This document shows positions 39,981-59,100 of a stretch of DNA of 64,000 bases, piece by piece. Position 1 is the first letter of the stretch; every line of letters starts with the position of its first letter. Under the pieces are notes generated by a model, which was not told the DNA's origin, made no database searches, and saw only the letters and a list, made by a program, of their open reading frames with translations. The DNA comes from Phallusia mammillata. Lineage: Eukaryota; Chordata; Ascidiacea; Phlebobranchia; Ascidiidae. A program made the translations under genes and the position numbers. The stretch spans positions 33,322-97,321 of the forward strand of contig QLIY01000604.1 of assembly GCA_003260075.1 (NCBI GenBank). The letters run 5' to 3'.

Positions 39981-41919
39981 ATCTTCCACATAATAACCAA
40001 AGTTTTTGCGAATTTTAAAAGATTTTTGTTACTCTGAATTGTAAAAAAAACTTTTTATTTACAGTAGAAAACCTACAATTTTTGCGCCAATCGTATTATA
40101 TTGCGTTTTTTAACCAACAGGCCTGGCCACAAGTGAAGTGTAACTTTTACTGTATATTACTTGTCGTTTAAAATGTACAACGTTTCTAATTGTTTGTATT
40201 TTACCGCTGTTTGCGGAGCACCGCTTGCATTTACATTACGATGTTACTATCTTTTTGCCCACAGGGCATTGTAAATACCTTTGTCATTGTATAATCGTTA
40301 CTTTAAGTGTTTGTAAGTGATTAGCATTTTTTCTACTTTCTTGGCAGTTTGCATCAAGGTAGCCTGGCTACCGCAAAACCCTGTTTTGAAACCTATTTGT
40401 TTGTTCATTTCAAGTTATATCATGCTGTACACATCGTTTTCAAAATTTAGCTTGTTTTGAGTAAGTGTTTGCGCCAACTGTCTTCTGCATTTTGTATACT
40501 TGTTTTTAACCATAAACCATTTGCCATAATTAAACAAATGTTTAGCATACACTCACACACAAAAAGGGCAGAAACATTTTTTCAACGCAAAAAAACTAAA
40601 CTTATGATTTTAAAAGTGGTTATGAACTGTGATTAAGGGTTATCTTTTTGTACATAACATTGTAAATACATTTTCAAATTCTTTCCTACTGTTTGTTTCA
40701 TATAAAAGCTTTAAATTGAGCAAGGTTTCCGTAGTTTTGTAAGCACAGTTTTAGTTACTATGTTTGCAAATTTCAAAAAAGTAAGATCATCGCCCTTAGT
40801 TGAACGCAATTGTCATAAATGTCGCTCATTGTTTTCAAAGCGCTACAAAACGACTTTAGGAAAGAACGACAACGCCCTTCTAACAAGGAAACAAAGCAGG
40901 GTAACACGTCATTCTCCTTAACCTTAGGCTGCTTCCCGGTTCGTCATAATGACGTCATCGTTCGCCTGCACAAGCAGCAGCAGTAACCTTTGTCAACACC
41001 AGGAACCAAAACTCAAAATAACAAAGGACAAAGGCGGTCAATTAAACGGAAATTCCTGTTGACTTGAAAGCATTTCAGTAAACAAAACGTGAAATACAAA
41101 GCAAGAGAATGCTGAACGTTGGATGCTTATGCTTTGAAGCACAACTCACCGACATTTGCATATGTATACCGAAATGGAAATAAGTTTAATACAACAACAA
41201 AACGAACGTATGTCGTTGGTAACACATAACACAAAGCGAGTAAAGATTAATACCAACCCGGACATGTTTTTGACTTAACATCATGTTAATTTCACATTTT
41301 ATTTTAGCTCACATTTAACTATATCTTTACATAATGACCAAAACAAACATAGCTAAACATATTATTACATATTGTCGACTCCTGCGACACCTCGTGGATA
41401 ACTTAACCTGGTCGTTTCGCCAAGATAGAGGCACTTTTTAAAAAAAATTCTTCACTTTATGCTCAGCACGCTGCCAAAAAGCGCAAAAACAACCAAAACA
41501 TGAGTTTACTGACATATAGTGTCAAAAAGAGTCATTAAGGCGACCAAATTTGCTGTTATCTTTGCAATGGAATGGCATTGGGCCTAAATAGTTAACAAAA
41601 ACGGAGTGGAAAAAATTGAGTGATCAAAAACATCTCTGAAAGTTAACGTACAAGGGTTACAGACATCAAAAAGACGAAACGTGTGATGCCAATAAACTTT
41701 GTGGTATGTAAATACACATGAAAGACTCTAATAAAAAATTGCCAATGCTACCACCGTTTTTGACACAATTGATTTTAAAGTTTTAAATAATTTGGATCTT
41801 TACCAGAATTATACTGCACCACAACAAACATAATGTTTCATCTTGATTCGGAAATTTTCACAGCAACACACACAATCAACCCCACTTATTGACACAGTAT
41901 CATTTTTCAAGTGAACAAT

Positions 41920-41920
<1 letters not shown>

Positions 41921-41983
<63 letters not shown>
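41921..41983 (+). other. 63-base C run, probable assembly gap
   Basis: Pure C with no duplicated flanks, matching the idea that positive-size gaps were written as C. A glycine or proline repeat frame here would be an artefact. Confidence 0.7.
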
Positions 41984-41985
<2 letters not shown>

Positions 41986-42806
41986 CGTCAGATTTGCACG
42001 TCACAGCACACGAAACCAGCTGAACGTGTTTCGCCATATTTAAATGCCAGAAGACGAAGCATGACCTGAGGGCATTAGACAGCAAATTCCGACGTGTTCG
42101 CCTCTATCGCGCAAAGTGATTGGTTTGGAATGGTACACAGTTGCGACTTGAATTGTGCTAAAAGCTCAGGGATATACAAGGTTATGGTCTAACATTTTGC
42201 AGGCAAAGCTAAGAATTTTGTATTAAAATATAAACGATTTGTGAAAATAACAAAACAAAGTGTATTGTTTCTTACAACATTGGTATTCTATTGAGCAGGA
42301 CTTGTTTGCAATCAAACCTTGGGAAAGCTAATGTCATAGAAAATACTGAACAGGCGTTTCGTCCACCAGGTTGCATATTTAATAATTTTTTTCGTTCAAC
42401 TGGTGTAATGCTAAACAAAATACTAGTTGTTGTTTCGAGAAGTTAAGCTAATGTCATGATGTCTTTTCAGTTTAAATGTGCAAAAAAATTCAGGGAGATG
42501 CAGTTGAGACACAGGAAAGGACAAAATGTATGAATAATTTTAATTAAACCGCCAATTTCCTATCAAAAAGAAAATTCTTAAGCTCTACCAGATGGAACTG
42601 GGTGCAGATACAGAATTTGTTTCGAGCACGCAATGTTGCTTAAAATAGCTGTACTTCTAAACTTTAAGGCTCAAAGTGTGATCAGCCGTGGTTTCTTAGC
42701 GGAAGCGGGCATTGGTGTCAGTGCAGGGTCAACACGTAACTTTTTTCATTCATCTTCCAGCAACTACGTGGTATAAGTTACAAAACATTTTTAAGCCTGA
42801 AAGACC

Positions 42807-48689
<5,883 letters not shown>

Positions 48690-48798
48690 TAGTTTTCGTA
48701 AAACAAAAGCCTCGTTGATAAGATTGGTCAAACTGAAAACAAATGTCAAAACATCATTTTGCAATTCAAGTTTAAACTTATGTGTGCCTTTATTTTCT

Positions 48799-48804
48799 AA
48801 TAAA
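48799..48804 (+). terminator. Likely polyadenylation signal of the KLHL gene
   Basis: AATAAA 110 bases after the KLHL stop codon. Confidence 0.5.
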
Positions 48805-49308
48805 GATGTAGTGTTTAAAAATTTAAGAAAAATGGTGCTAAAAGTCATGAAAACAAAGGTGACTTACACGTTTGCCCATTGACTTTCTTTGCACACAGTC
48901 ATAAAAACACGACTTCTACAAAAAGATAAAAAATGATTTTGGTTTTGTTGATGTGCGTTATTTTATTGCAAACAGTTTTTGTTTTTTCGCCACTACTGTA
49001 AATAAATGAGCTTTCAAGCCACTTCGTGTTTCAGTGTAGAATAGAACCATAGCTAATCTTAATCAGATGAAACAAAATAAGTTTAGAAAGTATGATGATA
49101 TTGACAAATCAATACCAGCACCATATTACAGTTTGCCTATGTTTTAATTGTACAAAAACATAACGTACTTGGTTTTGACAACACTCCTGGTGTTTCTTGG
49201 GTAAACTTGGAAAAGAATTTGCCAGAAAAAGTCTAATAAATAAACCAAAAACACCAAGGCAAGAAAACAGCACAACAATCAAAAAAGCGCAACCGGTTAC
49301 GCTTGACT

Positions 49309-49540
49309 GGCTTTTGATCAAAAAAAACTTTTTATGTGAAGAAGACAGAAAAAAAACTAGGTCTTAGTTTTCATTTGAAAGTGAAGAAGTAAAAAAATCA
49401 CAGGGTGTTACAAAATATGCCCCCCCCCCGGCTTTTGATCAAAAAAAACTTTTTATGTGAAGAAGACAGAAAAAAAAACTAGGTCTTAGTTTTCATTTAA
49501 AAGTGAAGAAGTAAAAAAATCACAGGGTGTTACAAAATAT
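49309..49540. repeat. Allelic copies joined by a 10-C gap upstream of EFHC1
   Basis: Bases 49309-49419 and 49430-49540 differ only by a one-base A-run change and one substitution. C at 49420-49429 separates them. Confidence 0.85.
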
Positions 49541-49955
49541 TGGAGGTTTTCTTGACAGAGTTGCATCGTATATCGACCGAAGTCTTAAACACTCGCTCTC
49601 TTGCGCCGCATGTGGCCTGAGTGATACCTGGCAACTGTAACCAAGACAGCGAACTTGGAAAAGTGAGTAAGCAATGAAAGAAGAAAGTTGATGTTTTAAG
49701 GCATCCTATGACTCTACTTCTAAACGTGCAGCAAAATAAAATAAACAGAAAAACATCTAATTTCATTGTTTTGTACTTGAATGTGTGGACATAGACAGGG
49801 CTTAATTCAGAACTTTAATTTAAGACCCATACTTATTTTAATTGAAAACTTACTCATTTTAACAGTACTGCAAACAACATTATTTCCACTTATACTTTGA
49901 AAAAGATAAACAGATTTTGTAGAATCATATTTGCTGCTGTGTTTCTGCAAGAAAG

Positions 49956-52900
49956 ATGGCTACTACCAGGGCAGAAGGTTTACCTTTTCTTCCTGGAAAC
50001 ACATTTGAAGATCCAACAGTGAGTCATTTTAAATAAATCAAATAGATACAAAACTCTAAAAACACACCAAGGAAGAATTGGGGACAGATTTTGTCCGATG
50101 ACTTTCCAAGAAAATATCCAAGTCCTACTTGTGATAAAAAAGCAGTAAAAATTTCCTGCCCTACTGTACAAGTGTTTTTCATTTTATATTTGCTATAAAC
50201 AAACCAGCCCTTCTATCCTACATTTTTTAGAAAACAACAACAACATAAAACTGCTGCCATAACATGTAAAATAAACATTACTTGAAACCTAAAACAAACC
50301 AATACATAATTAGTTGAAGGGTGCAGCTGTTGCATCTTTTAACATTGTGTTTCACATTACTATATATATGTATATTTTCTTACATTGCCAAATTTTCAAC
50401 CACAAGGTTTTACAGCTGTTTCCTGATCCTGTGGCACTAGTGTAGTGTTTTTGTACTATTTTGTTCCATTTTTTTCCAGTATCGAAATTTATACAATACA
50501 AAACATGCAGTTATTTTTTCCCCCCCCCCTCCTGTGGCACTAGTGTAGTGTTTTTGTACTATTTTGTTCCATTTTTTCCAGTATCTAAATTTATACAATA
50601 CAAAACATGCAGTTATTTTTGATAGAAAACCCGCTATCATGTGACCAACACCCTCAAGTTCAAGAATGGTTATGCTCAACAGCACTCCCCAGTGGTGGGA
50701 TTGGGTGGTGAGCGACTGACAGCGAACCAGCTTTCTGAGGCTGAACTGGATGAGTTGGCAAATAAAATGCCAACCTTAACGTATGGTCAAGCCAAACAGG
50801 CTCCACCTGAAACTTTTGTTCCTGCCCATTTGGCTTTCAATAAAAAGGTTTGATTTTTAGTCATTAAGTTTTGTATCACCCAATCGCATTCTCTGTGATA
50901 TGTACAACTATATATGGGCTAAAGCTTTGAATAAAGATACAAAGTTTGTGGGTAAATTGTCAGATGATTGTACTAAATTTCAAAAACTGCTCCAAATCAT
51001 TTACAATTTCAGAATAAGTAGTTGTGCAGAATTGTCATTAGTTTTGTAATGATAACCTATCTATTTTAGAATACTATACACAGACCTGTTCACAGGTTTA
51101 ATGATGAAAATAACGGCCCAAATACATGTAAAGTTACATGCTTTGTTGTTCAACTGTTTCAGCAAATGCTCATGCCATCATCAGTGATATGAAGGGCCAC
51201 ATCAGTTGCACCTGTTTATAACCACTTGAGTCATGTAAAAGATTGTTCTGTCTATTTTAGGTTCTGAAATTCATTGGCTACTTTAAAGAAACTGTCCATG
51301 AGTCACCCCAAGAGTATTATCGAGTTCGGCCAGTAGAAATCTTCTACTATTTAGAAGATGACAGCATTTCTGTGGTTGAACCAAATGTGGAAAACTCTGG
51401 CATGCCCCAGGTAAAAGAAACAATATGCAATTCTAACAGCTGTAAAAATAGTCTCTACAAGATACTGTGACAGTATTTAATTTATAGCAATATAACAATA
51501 AGTCAATCTCCTATGTAAAATTATGAACATCTCTAGTTTCATTGTAATTAAACACTTGTTGTCATGAAAATTACACCAATTATCTTTGTACGAATTGTTG
51601 GCACTGTGCAATAGGAGACATGTTTATCAATTGGTCAGTTCATCCGATTTTTTTTGGTGCCAAGTTAAAATTACTTGTTCGCATAACAAAAACATAACAA
51701 ACTTTGTTCTACGGTGCCAGTTTGGGCCGCAATGCTGGTTTGGATTGTACTATTTGTTTAAATATGTCCATGTTTTCAGGGCAAACTTATCAAAAGACAA
51801 AGGTTGCCAAAGGATGACCAAGGAAATCACTGGCACTGGAAGGACTTAAACCTTGGAATGAATGTGGTTTTCTATGGAAAGTCATTTAGAATCACGAACT
51901 GTGACAAGTTTACTTTGGTGAGTTCTAAATTAAAATTGTTTCAAAAATATGTTTAAAAGTTACACTCCAAATACAATACTATACACTGATCGTTTTGAGT
52001 ATATATATTTTGGCGCCCCCCCCCCAAGTTACACTCCAAATACAATACTATACACTGATCGTTTTGAGTATATTTTGGCAGTCACCACCCTATTACACAG
52101 GCTGATTCATGTAGTCTGTTATGATATTACACCTACTGTACACATACAATATATGTTTGGGTATTAAATCTAACCAATAAAAAGCAAGAACCCAACAGTT
52201 AGAGAAAAACTAGTGTCAATTGGATATATTGCTAAAACCAAATTTTAAATCTATATAATGTCCAAAGCTTAAATTTCTTTATATAGAACTTTATGGAAAG
52301 TGAAGGTCTAATATTGAATGATCCTGAATCAGTTCCAAGGGACCCCTACACTGAGGGACGAAAACAACCACTTCGCTCCTACACCACACGCTCGGACTTC
52401 GACAAGCTCAAGAAATTCCTCAAGTTGGACAGAAAGGTACTTTTTTTCTTTTAAAAAGTGATAGCATATTATGACTCACTTAATACTCATGCAAACAGAA
52501 ACAAAATGCTTGTTTAGGTTATCTTTCAAAGCACTTGCACTATTACCAACATCAGAACGATTGAATTGTATTCCAGTTTTTTAATCTCCCCCCCAAAGCA
52601 ATACCTTTCAAAGTTTGAATTATTTGAATGGGGTGATAATATTTTTCATATATTCGGCTGTATTGTGATTGTTAAGCAAATTTTATCAGCATAAACACCT
52701 CTGAAATGAACTTCTATATTTAAATTAGGTTTTGCGTTTTTACTGTGTGTGGGATGACCGTGATTCGATGTTCGGCGAGATGCGCCCTTATGTGCTTCAC
52801 TACTTCTTGGTGGATGACTCCATTGAAATACGCGAAGTGCACAAACCCAACGACGGTCACGACCCCTTCCCAGTACTACTCCGCAGACAGAGGTTGCCCA

Positions 52901-55900
52901 AAGATAGAAACAACGTCGATTGTGAGTTGTTTGCCTTAAGTAAACGGTGATTAAACTGCATTCTGATAATAACCTCTTTGACACTCAGAAACTCTCGCAG
53001 AAATAAAATATTTTGGGAGCAATATCCCCCCCCCCCAACGTCGATTGTGAGTTGTTTGCCTTAAGTAAACGGTGATTAAACTGTATTCTGATAATAGCCT
53101 CTTTGACACTCAAAAACTCTCTCAGAAATAAAATATTTTGGGAGCAATAAACCTCACTGACGTCTTCTGTACGTTGCAACTTACAACTGCAGAATCCATA
53201 ATTCGAATCCCTAAAACCTCATAATAACACACATTTTTTCTAAGCCAAAGCCAAACCCATCATATTGCTGCGTATAGTTACATCAATGACAGTTGCGTAA
53301 TACAAATTGTTTTTACTTACCATTGCGGTCTAGCCTCGTTCCCCATGATCGTGATGGAGCTCACAGATCACGAGGTGAAGCAGTGGTTCACGCCACAGGA
53401 TTTTGCCATCGGAAAGACGCTTTTCATCTATGGAAGAAGGGTCCTTATTTATGACTGTGACGAGTTCACTAAAAAGTAAGTAAAATTACTCAGTTGCGTT
53501 TAATTATGTACTGGGGCAAAGACTATAGTAAAAGCAAGAGTCACTGCAGGTGTAAGTGTTCTATTTAAACTTTTAAGCAAATGTAATGAATGTTTTTTAA
53601 ATAGGTAAATCTATCATGAAAGGCTTGACTGTCGCTTACGCCACAGCGATATTTAGAAGAATATTTAGAAATATATACATAGGCCTTATTATTTTTTTTT
53701 TTTCACGGGGTTCGAACCCAGGACACTCCCGGGGACGAATCCCGTTCAAGGTTTTTTATGAAATGCAACGATTTGCTTTTGNTTTTTTTTTTTTTCACGG
53801 GGTTCGAACCCAGGACTCTCCCGGGGACGAATCCCGATCAGGGTTTTTATGTCTGTATATGGGTCAGGCGCGCCGGACCATTCGGCCAAGTTCCTGCCCA
53901 TAGGCCTTATCAAGCCAAGTTTTCTCAGCCAGTGCCCTAGCGACCCCCTCTGGGCGGTTTGTACGGTTAAGTGGACAGGAGCACCTTGGCCATGTAGTAA
54001 ATCGGAACATGTTTGTTAGAGAAAAGCTTTTTTGCAAAAAAAAACATAAATTAAAGAAGGTATTAGAAAGCATAAATCTAAGTTGAGAATATCGTGGTTC
54101 GAAAATAGCGAAAACTGAGAGTACAAAACAACTCATTGTCCGACGTTTTCACAGCTATTACAGAATGATGCACAATGTCTTGGACTTCACACCTATTCCA
54201 GTTACCGGTCCGGCCTGCGATTTGCCAAAGATGGTGAGTAAATCGGAATTCACATAGTAACACTAATAAAATTCAACTAAGAGTGTTAGATTTTTTAGTC
54301 TGTGCCTTGCCATATGGGAATGCTTGGGAGACCGGCTCGGTATCACGCCGTTAATGGGCCTAGCGTACTATGATAATAAAAATTCAGTGTTTTTCTTTCA
54401 AGGAATTGCCGCCCTACAACGGCTTCGGGTCCTTGGAAGATTCGGTTCAGAACTGTCTATGTCTCGTTCCTCAACCACCGAAAAAGGATTTCATCAAAAT
54501 GCTCGAAAACGACCACAAAGTGTTGAGATACGAAGCCGCAATGGTAAATACAAATAACATAAAAACTGAGTATCACTAAACTTGAGACAGTCCGTGCAAG
54601 ATCACCCGGTATTTAGTATCGTTATTTTTATTGTTCAGCGGTGAAAAACTGTGAGGCGGATGTTTTGTCACTTCAATACTCGGACCTATTCCCAAAATTG
54701 TAAAAATACTTCAGTTTAGTTTAAAATATGAGATGCTGGGAATCCAAGGTACATAGTTATATAGGCTTGTACTGCAATTATTAAAGCCCTACAAAATATT
54801 AACATAGGATGCTCCATGCTTTCTTAGCCCATAGTACCGGAACAAGGCGGTTAGAAACCCCACCGCTTAAGGAGTAACATACCATGTCCCAAAACAGAGC
54901 GTCTGGTCAAAAAATGCAATAAATAGTGGAATGGGATACCTTTTTCCCACCAATTCCATGGCTAAAATGCAATAAACCTAAAGCGTTTGGCACGTGATGC
55001 ACTTTTATCATTATCTCCTACCTTGCTATCCAGGACTCCGTTCGACCGGAGGACCGTAACCGTCGCTTCATCATTTCCTACCGCCTCTCAGATGACATGG
55101 TGAGCATCTTTGAGCCTCCGCAAAGAAACTCGGGTATCATTGGAGGAAAATTCTTGGAGGCTACTCGCATCTCGAAACCAGGTTCAGATGTTGAGAACCC
55201 GGAGTTTTATGGACCGGGAGACTTTGCCGTCGGGGCGACAATCCAGGGTAGGCCCAAAAATATAAGAGTAATGTTGGGACATAAAAAGTATACACGGATG
55301 TGTTAATAAGTCTTATGTGGTGTATATGGTCCCCAATAGGCGTTTTAAAGCGACGTGCTTTATTTTCCTAAACATTTTGGCACGTGCTTCTGCAATCATC
55401 AGTGATATAATAGAGCTTTTCCAGAAATCGTATGTTTCTCTAGCTAGGAGACTTGGTATGAAAATGAAGACACCAGTAGCATATAATAAGCTCACGTTTT
55501 CAGTTCAACAAAGTTTCAGTTCGTTTGAAAAAAGGCGTTTTCAGGGTCGTTGGTATAACCTGGTTTTGAGATTATAAAATTTCGTGGCAGATTGTATGTA
55601 TGGTCGGGTTCGGGCTTGGTCGGGTTCTGACTTCAGCTTCGACATAAATTTGCGGCATTTGGGATTTGATTTTGTTTACATCGGGTTCGGGCTGGATTTG
55701 GGCTGGATTTGGGCCAAATTTCAGGCAGGGGTGCAAATTTGTTTGGCGGAGTCAGTGTCCTTTATATTTAGTGATATTACTAAACCAGCAACATAACAAC
55801 ATAAAATGTGATTCAAGAGTTAGTATGACGTTTGCAAGCCCTCTCATGACGTAAGGGTATACTTGTTGTTTCCACGAACATATTACGCCATATGCCAAGA

Positions 55901-56112
55901 CGTCCAGTTACAAAATTTCTACGTTTTAGCTGACTGGCCGGTGTAAGCAATGGATATAGCGTTTGTCCTTTTTGCTTTCAGTTTTCAAGCATCGGTTCGT
56001 AATTACCAACTGTGACGAATATGTGCTGAACTACTTGGAGAAATGTGCTGACCAGTACCCAGGGGCAACAATCAACAGTATCAGGGCGATACACAGGAAA
56101 GCAGATGCATAA
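49956..56112 (+). CDS. EFHC1: EFHC1-like axonemal protein: three DM10 domains, no EF-hand
   Basis: Exons 49956-50018, 50626-50847, 51261-51410, 51780-51917, 52287-52436, 52729-52921, 53334-53475, 54155-54233, 54403-54543, 55034-55247 and 55982-56112 are all in phase and give 540 residues. The N-terminus has [12 protein letters not shown]10 domains lie at about residues 95-195 ([17 protein letters not shown]), 240-355 ([20 protein letters not shown]) and 420-520 ([20 protein letters not shown]). Each ends in a Cys/Asp-Glu-Tyr/Phe motif such as [11 protein letters not shown]. The linkers [11 protein letters not shown] and ELPPYNGFG are EFHC1-specific. The family (Rib72 in Chlamydomonas) lies inside ciliary doublet microtubules; human EFHC1 is linked to juvenile myoclonic epilepsy. 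Human EFHC1 has about 640 residues and a C-terminal EF-hand. Here the frame ends IHRKADA-stop about 100 residues earlier. Three introns contain gap-joined allelic copies. Confidence 0.93.
50427..50618. repeat. Allelic copies joined by a 10-C gap (EFHC1 intron 1)
   Basis: Bases 50427-50519 and 50530-50618 are near-identical (tatcgaaat versus tatctaaat). C at 50520-50529 separates them, just upstream of EFHC1 exon 2. Confidence 0.8.
51101..51220 (-). repeat. Short hammerhead-like element, copy 2
   Basis: On the minus strand: tcatatcaCTGATGA (51184-51178), a GGCA/TGCT stem, then an intact GAAAC (51160-51156), followed by aaagcatgta and a gggccgtta tail. It aligns with copies at 38006-38122 and 55305-55420. 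It lies in an EFHC1 intron. Confidence 0.55.
51957..52080. repeat. Allelic copies joined by a 10-C gap (EFHC1 intron 4)
   Basis: Bases 51957-52015 and 52026-52080 repeat the same sequence around tatacactgatcg. C at 52016-52025 separates them. Confidence 0.8.
52912..53150. repeat. Allelic copies joined by a C gap at the end of EFHC1 exon 6
   Basis: Bases 52912-53025 and 53037-53150 repeat the exon end aacgtcgatt and its donor gtgagt. C lies at 53026-53036. The duplicated donor is not evidence for an extra exon. Confidence 0.8.
53690..53898 (-). mobile_element. tRNA-derived SINE with 12-bp target duplication
   Basis: On the minus strand: A box TGGCCGAATGG (53888-53878), B box GGTTCGAACC (53810-53801), then an A-rich tail. 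The identical 12-mer cataggccttat flanks it at 53678-53689 and 53899-53910. Inside, the B-box end is assembled twice (also 53718-53709) around a 22-base foreign piece and an N at 53782, which looks like a misassembly. It lies in an EFHC1 intron. Confidence 0.75.
54294..54366 (+). repeat. Dispersed repeat, copy 2
   Basis: Partner of 14936-15017, around tatgggaatgcttggga and ending ttaatgggcctagc. It lies in an EFHC1 intron. Confidence 0.5.
55305..55420 (-). repeat. Short hammerhead-like element, copy 3
   Basis: On the minus strand: atatcaCTGATGA (55402-55396), a degraded GCA/TGC stem, CAAAA in place of GAAA, then aaagcacgtcgcttt. It is diverged from the copies at 38006 and 51101. It lies in an EFHC1 intron. 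Confidence 0.5.
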
Positions 56113-59100
56113 GCAGAATAACTATTTTACTCCTGAACGCGTGTATTATTTTTTGTATGTTTTTGCGTCCAACTGTTAAAGTACATAGTTTTTTCAATGC
56201 TCAACATTTAAACAGGCACATGATAGTTTTGGTGCATTTTATTGCGTGGTTCAATTTCGATATCAACCTGTTCAAATACCAAACTTGTAAATGTTGTCTG
56301 TCAATAAAAACACTTGTATTAATCCGACCTTGCCCCCCCCCCCACATAAAGACTTGCATTTTATTGGCTGGTGTAATTTCGATATCAACCTGTTTAAATA
56401 CCAAACTTGTAAATGTTGTCTGTCAATAAAAGCACTTGTATTAATCCGACCTTTAAAACCATAGCCACCTGTTGTTATGAGTGATTCGTATGTCGCAAAA
56501 TCTATGGGTGCTGTGTATTGGAAATTGAAAATCGCAAGCGGTTGATTTGGACAAGCTAGATCGACGTTGGCAGAATATGAATTTTTTGTAAACATGTTAG
56601 CTGTGCACCACCGCTGTGATGCACTGGACATCGAGTGTGATATCACATATATGTGCTTGTGCTTTTTGTGAAATCGAATGTGCCTCGTTTGTAATAAATA
56701 TAATTTTTTTCCAACCAACTACTTAAACGTTCCCACTTAGATTTAACTGTGTGTAGTATATCCTAAATCCCGAGTCAACAGAGACCTAGTACGACAGAAG
56801 GAGAACAGTCGCGTATATAATAATAGACTAAAAACTTTGACGTCCACAAAAACCGGATATACTCGTATATATATATATAAATTAGTAGTAGGCATTATCA
56901 GTATCTTATTCAAATAGAATTACAAACGATTTTCGATTTATTATTCGCAGAAACACTAGAACACCTGAGAATCAGCCTGATAAAATCATACTACGGAATA
57001 AGTTGTATGTGATGAACACGTTGTAACTTACAACATAATTTCAGTGACTTCCTGCAAGTAATGAAATGCCCAACAAGCTCTCATTACAGGAAGGCCTGGA
57101 AAAGCCAATTTTCTGGGTTATTACAGGAAGGACTAAAAAGGCAATGTTTTTAGTTATTGCTACGTCTCCTTTTACAGCTGTTAAACACGAACAACTGAAT
57201 GAGGGATGAGGGGCGTTGGTCGCCGAGGAGTAATTGGTGCCGGCGGTCGGTTTTAAACAGAAACTCATCAATGATTTACGACAGAAATCCCTATTGCGGA
57301 CTAAAAGAGGCAAATTGCAGGACCACGATTCACAGGTGGCTGACCAGTGACCAATTCAGAGCTTCGTATCTAGAAGAGATGTGCAACCTAGAGTGCACAC
57401 GTACAGCACAAATGTATACCGATCTTTTGCTCTTCCGGTGGTATGTAGCATTTAAACTCCGCTTGGGAAAATTGGGTTGTTTTTCACATTGACAGTCAAA
57501 ACATAAATTTGCGAAGGTGTGATCAATGTGTGTTAAAAAGGGTTAGGTTTCAAAAGAGCGCTGTTTGCGTGCGAAAGAGCGATAAACAAATTGAGTTGAA
57601 AATTTCGCAAGGACGACCGTTATGGTTAATGTACAATGTTGACAGATGGAATGCAGTAAGAGTTGATATACTATACCACCAAACGTGGTAGTTAAAGCGC
57701 AGTATAGCGTATATGAGGTCTCACATTTTACTGCTATATAAAGTCTTAAAATGCTGTTTTTTGTTTTTGCTTTTGTTACAAACTTTTTGTTCAGTGTGTA
57801 AAGCACTTCCTGCAATTTAGCACAAAGTTTAAGACGTTGGGTTGTTGCAATGAAAACAAGTCTACAGTATAAGAAAGTATAAATATAAATATTGCCTCTT
57901 AGAAAGCGTGGAGATAACCTAAGTAGCTCACAAAAAAGTTTTCAGCAGGCCTACTATGTTTTGGGTTTGGCGTGGAAAAAGTCGCTTACGCCAACTGGAA
58001 GATTGCCGCCACAAGCATGAAAAAAGCTTCTAGATGTTTCGACAATACTGTATATTTGTCATTTACAAAACTGTTGAGATTGCGAATAAAATAAAGAATT
58101 GCTACCTGCTATGTATGACATAATATACAAAAAAAACTGCATATTATAAACGTAACTGCGTAATTTATAGTAGACCTGTGATTAATTTTAGATCGCAACT
58201 GGATTCTTGAGTACGAAAAGTCAAACAGTATCTGTTGAAAATTTTCGGTAACTTGAGCATTGAGTTTTTACAACTCAAAGTCGTTCAGGCGGTTCGAGTA
58301 TTTGACCCGTTTTTCCGCAAGAAAGCTTATTCCAATGTCCCGTGACCAGACTTACGAGAATTATTTTCGGGTCCATAATAATGGAGACCGAATAATATTT
58401 GTTATTATAGTCTACTGTTTTCATAACCACGGACGTGACGAGATGAATGTAAAAAGTTTTCTGCACTGTAAGTCACGCGTAGAGTAGAGTCAATAGGTCT
58501 GCTAATAACAAGATAAGAATATGAAGTTCTTCATGGCAAACTTTAGCGTTAGGCTTCGTAAAGGACTTTAGTTGTGAGATCAAATGTCCTTAAATATCGA
58601 CTAATGTTTCCAAGGAACATTTATTTCAACACGTTCGCAAAAACCGCACAGAGCTTGGAGAATTGTTTTCAATTTTGAAATTTGTTTTGTAATGAATAGG
58701 TTCAAACATCAGGTTTAAAAGAGGTCAGATTATGAAATGATTTTTAATCGTCAACGCAACCAAATGTGCATCATTTATGACAGGTCATCACAGCAAACAA
58801 ACGAGATATGACAACGAGATATGAGCAGCGTTTAGTACGGTTCTAAACAGACCACCTTTGATGGAAAAGTGTTCGAGTCGCGAGATGACAGTCCAATTTC
58901 AACATATTGAAAAATTTGACTGTGCAGCGATAGCCAATGAATAAAATGCTTTAGCTACACCATTACGATTCGTCATTGAGAAGAATAAATCGCAAAAAGC
59001 TGAACTTTCGCGGGTAACAAACAGTTTAAAGCGCTGGTCACTATTGTCCAAAACGGTCCATTTTACAGTAGTGCTAGCAAAAAAACGTGGCCTTTTGTGA

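Larger units (their letters stand above)
39653..42806. other. 3' region and intergenic spacer
   Basis: No coding exon seen. AATAAA at 39975-39980 is a likely polyadenylation signal for the mucin-like gene. A TGACGTCA palindrome is at 40950-40957. A 63-base C run at 41921-41983 is probably an encoded gap. Confidence 0.55.

Noticed and set aside
53690..53898. Functional tRNA gene at the A-box and B-box sequence
   Set aside because: No pairing acceptor stem, an A-rich tail and flanking target duplications make it a SINE.
57199..57492. 97-codon plus-strand frame with several Cys
   Set aside because: No splice context, domain or partner exons; consistent with chance.
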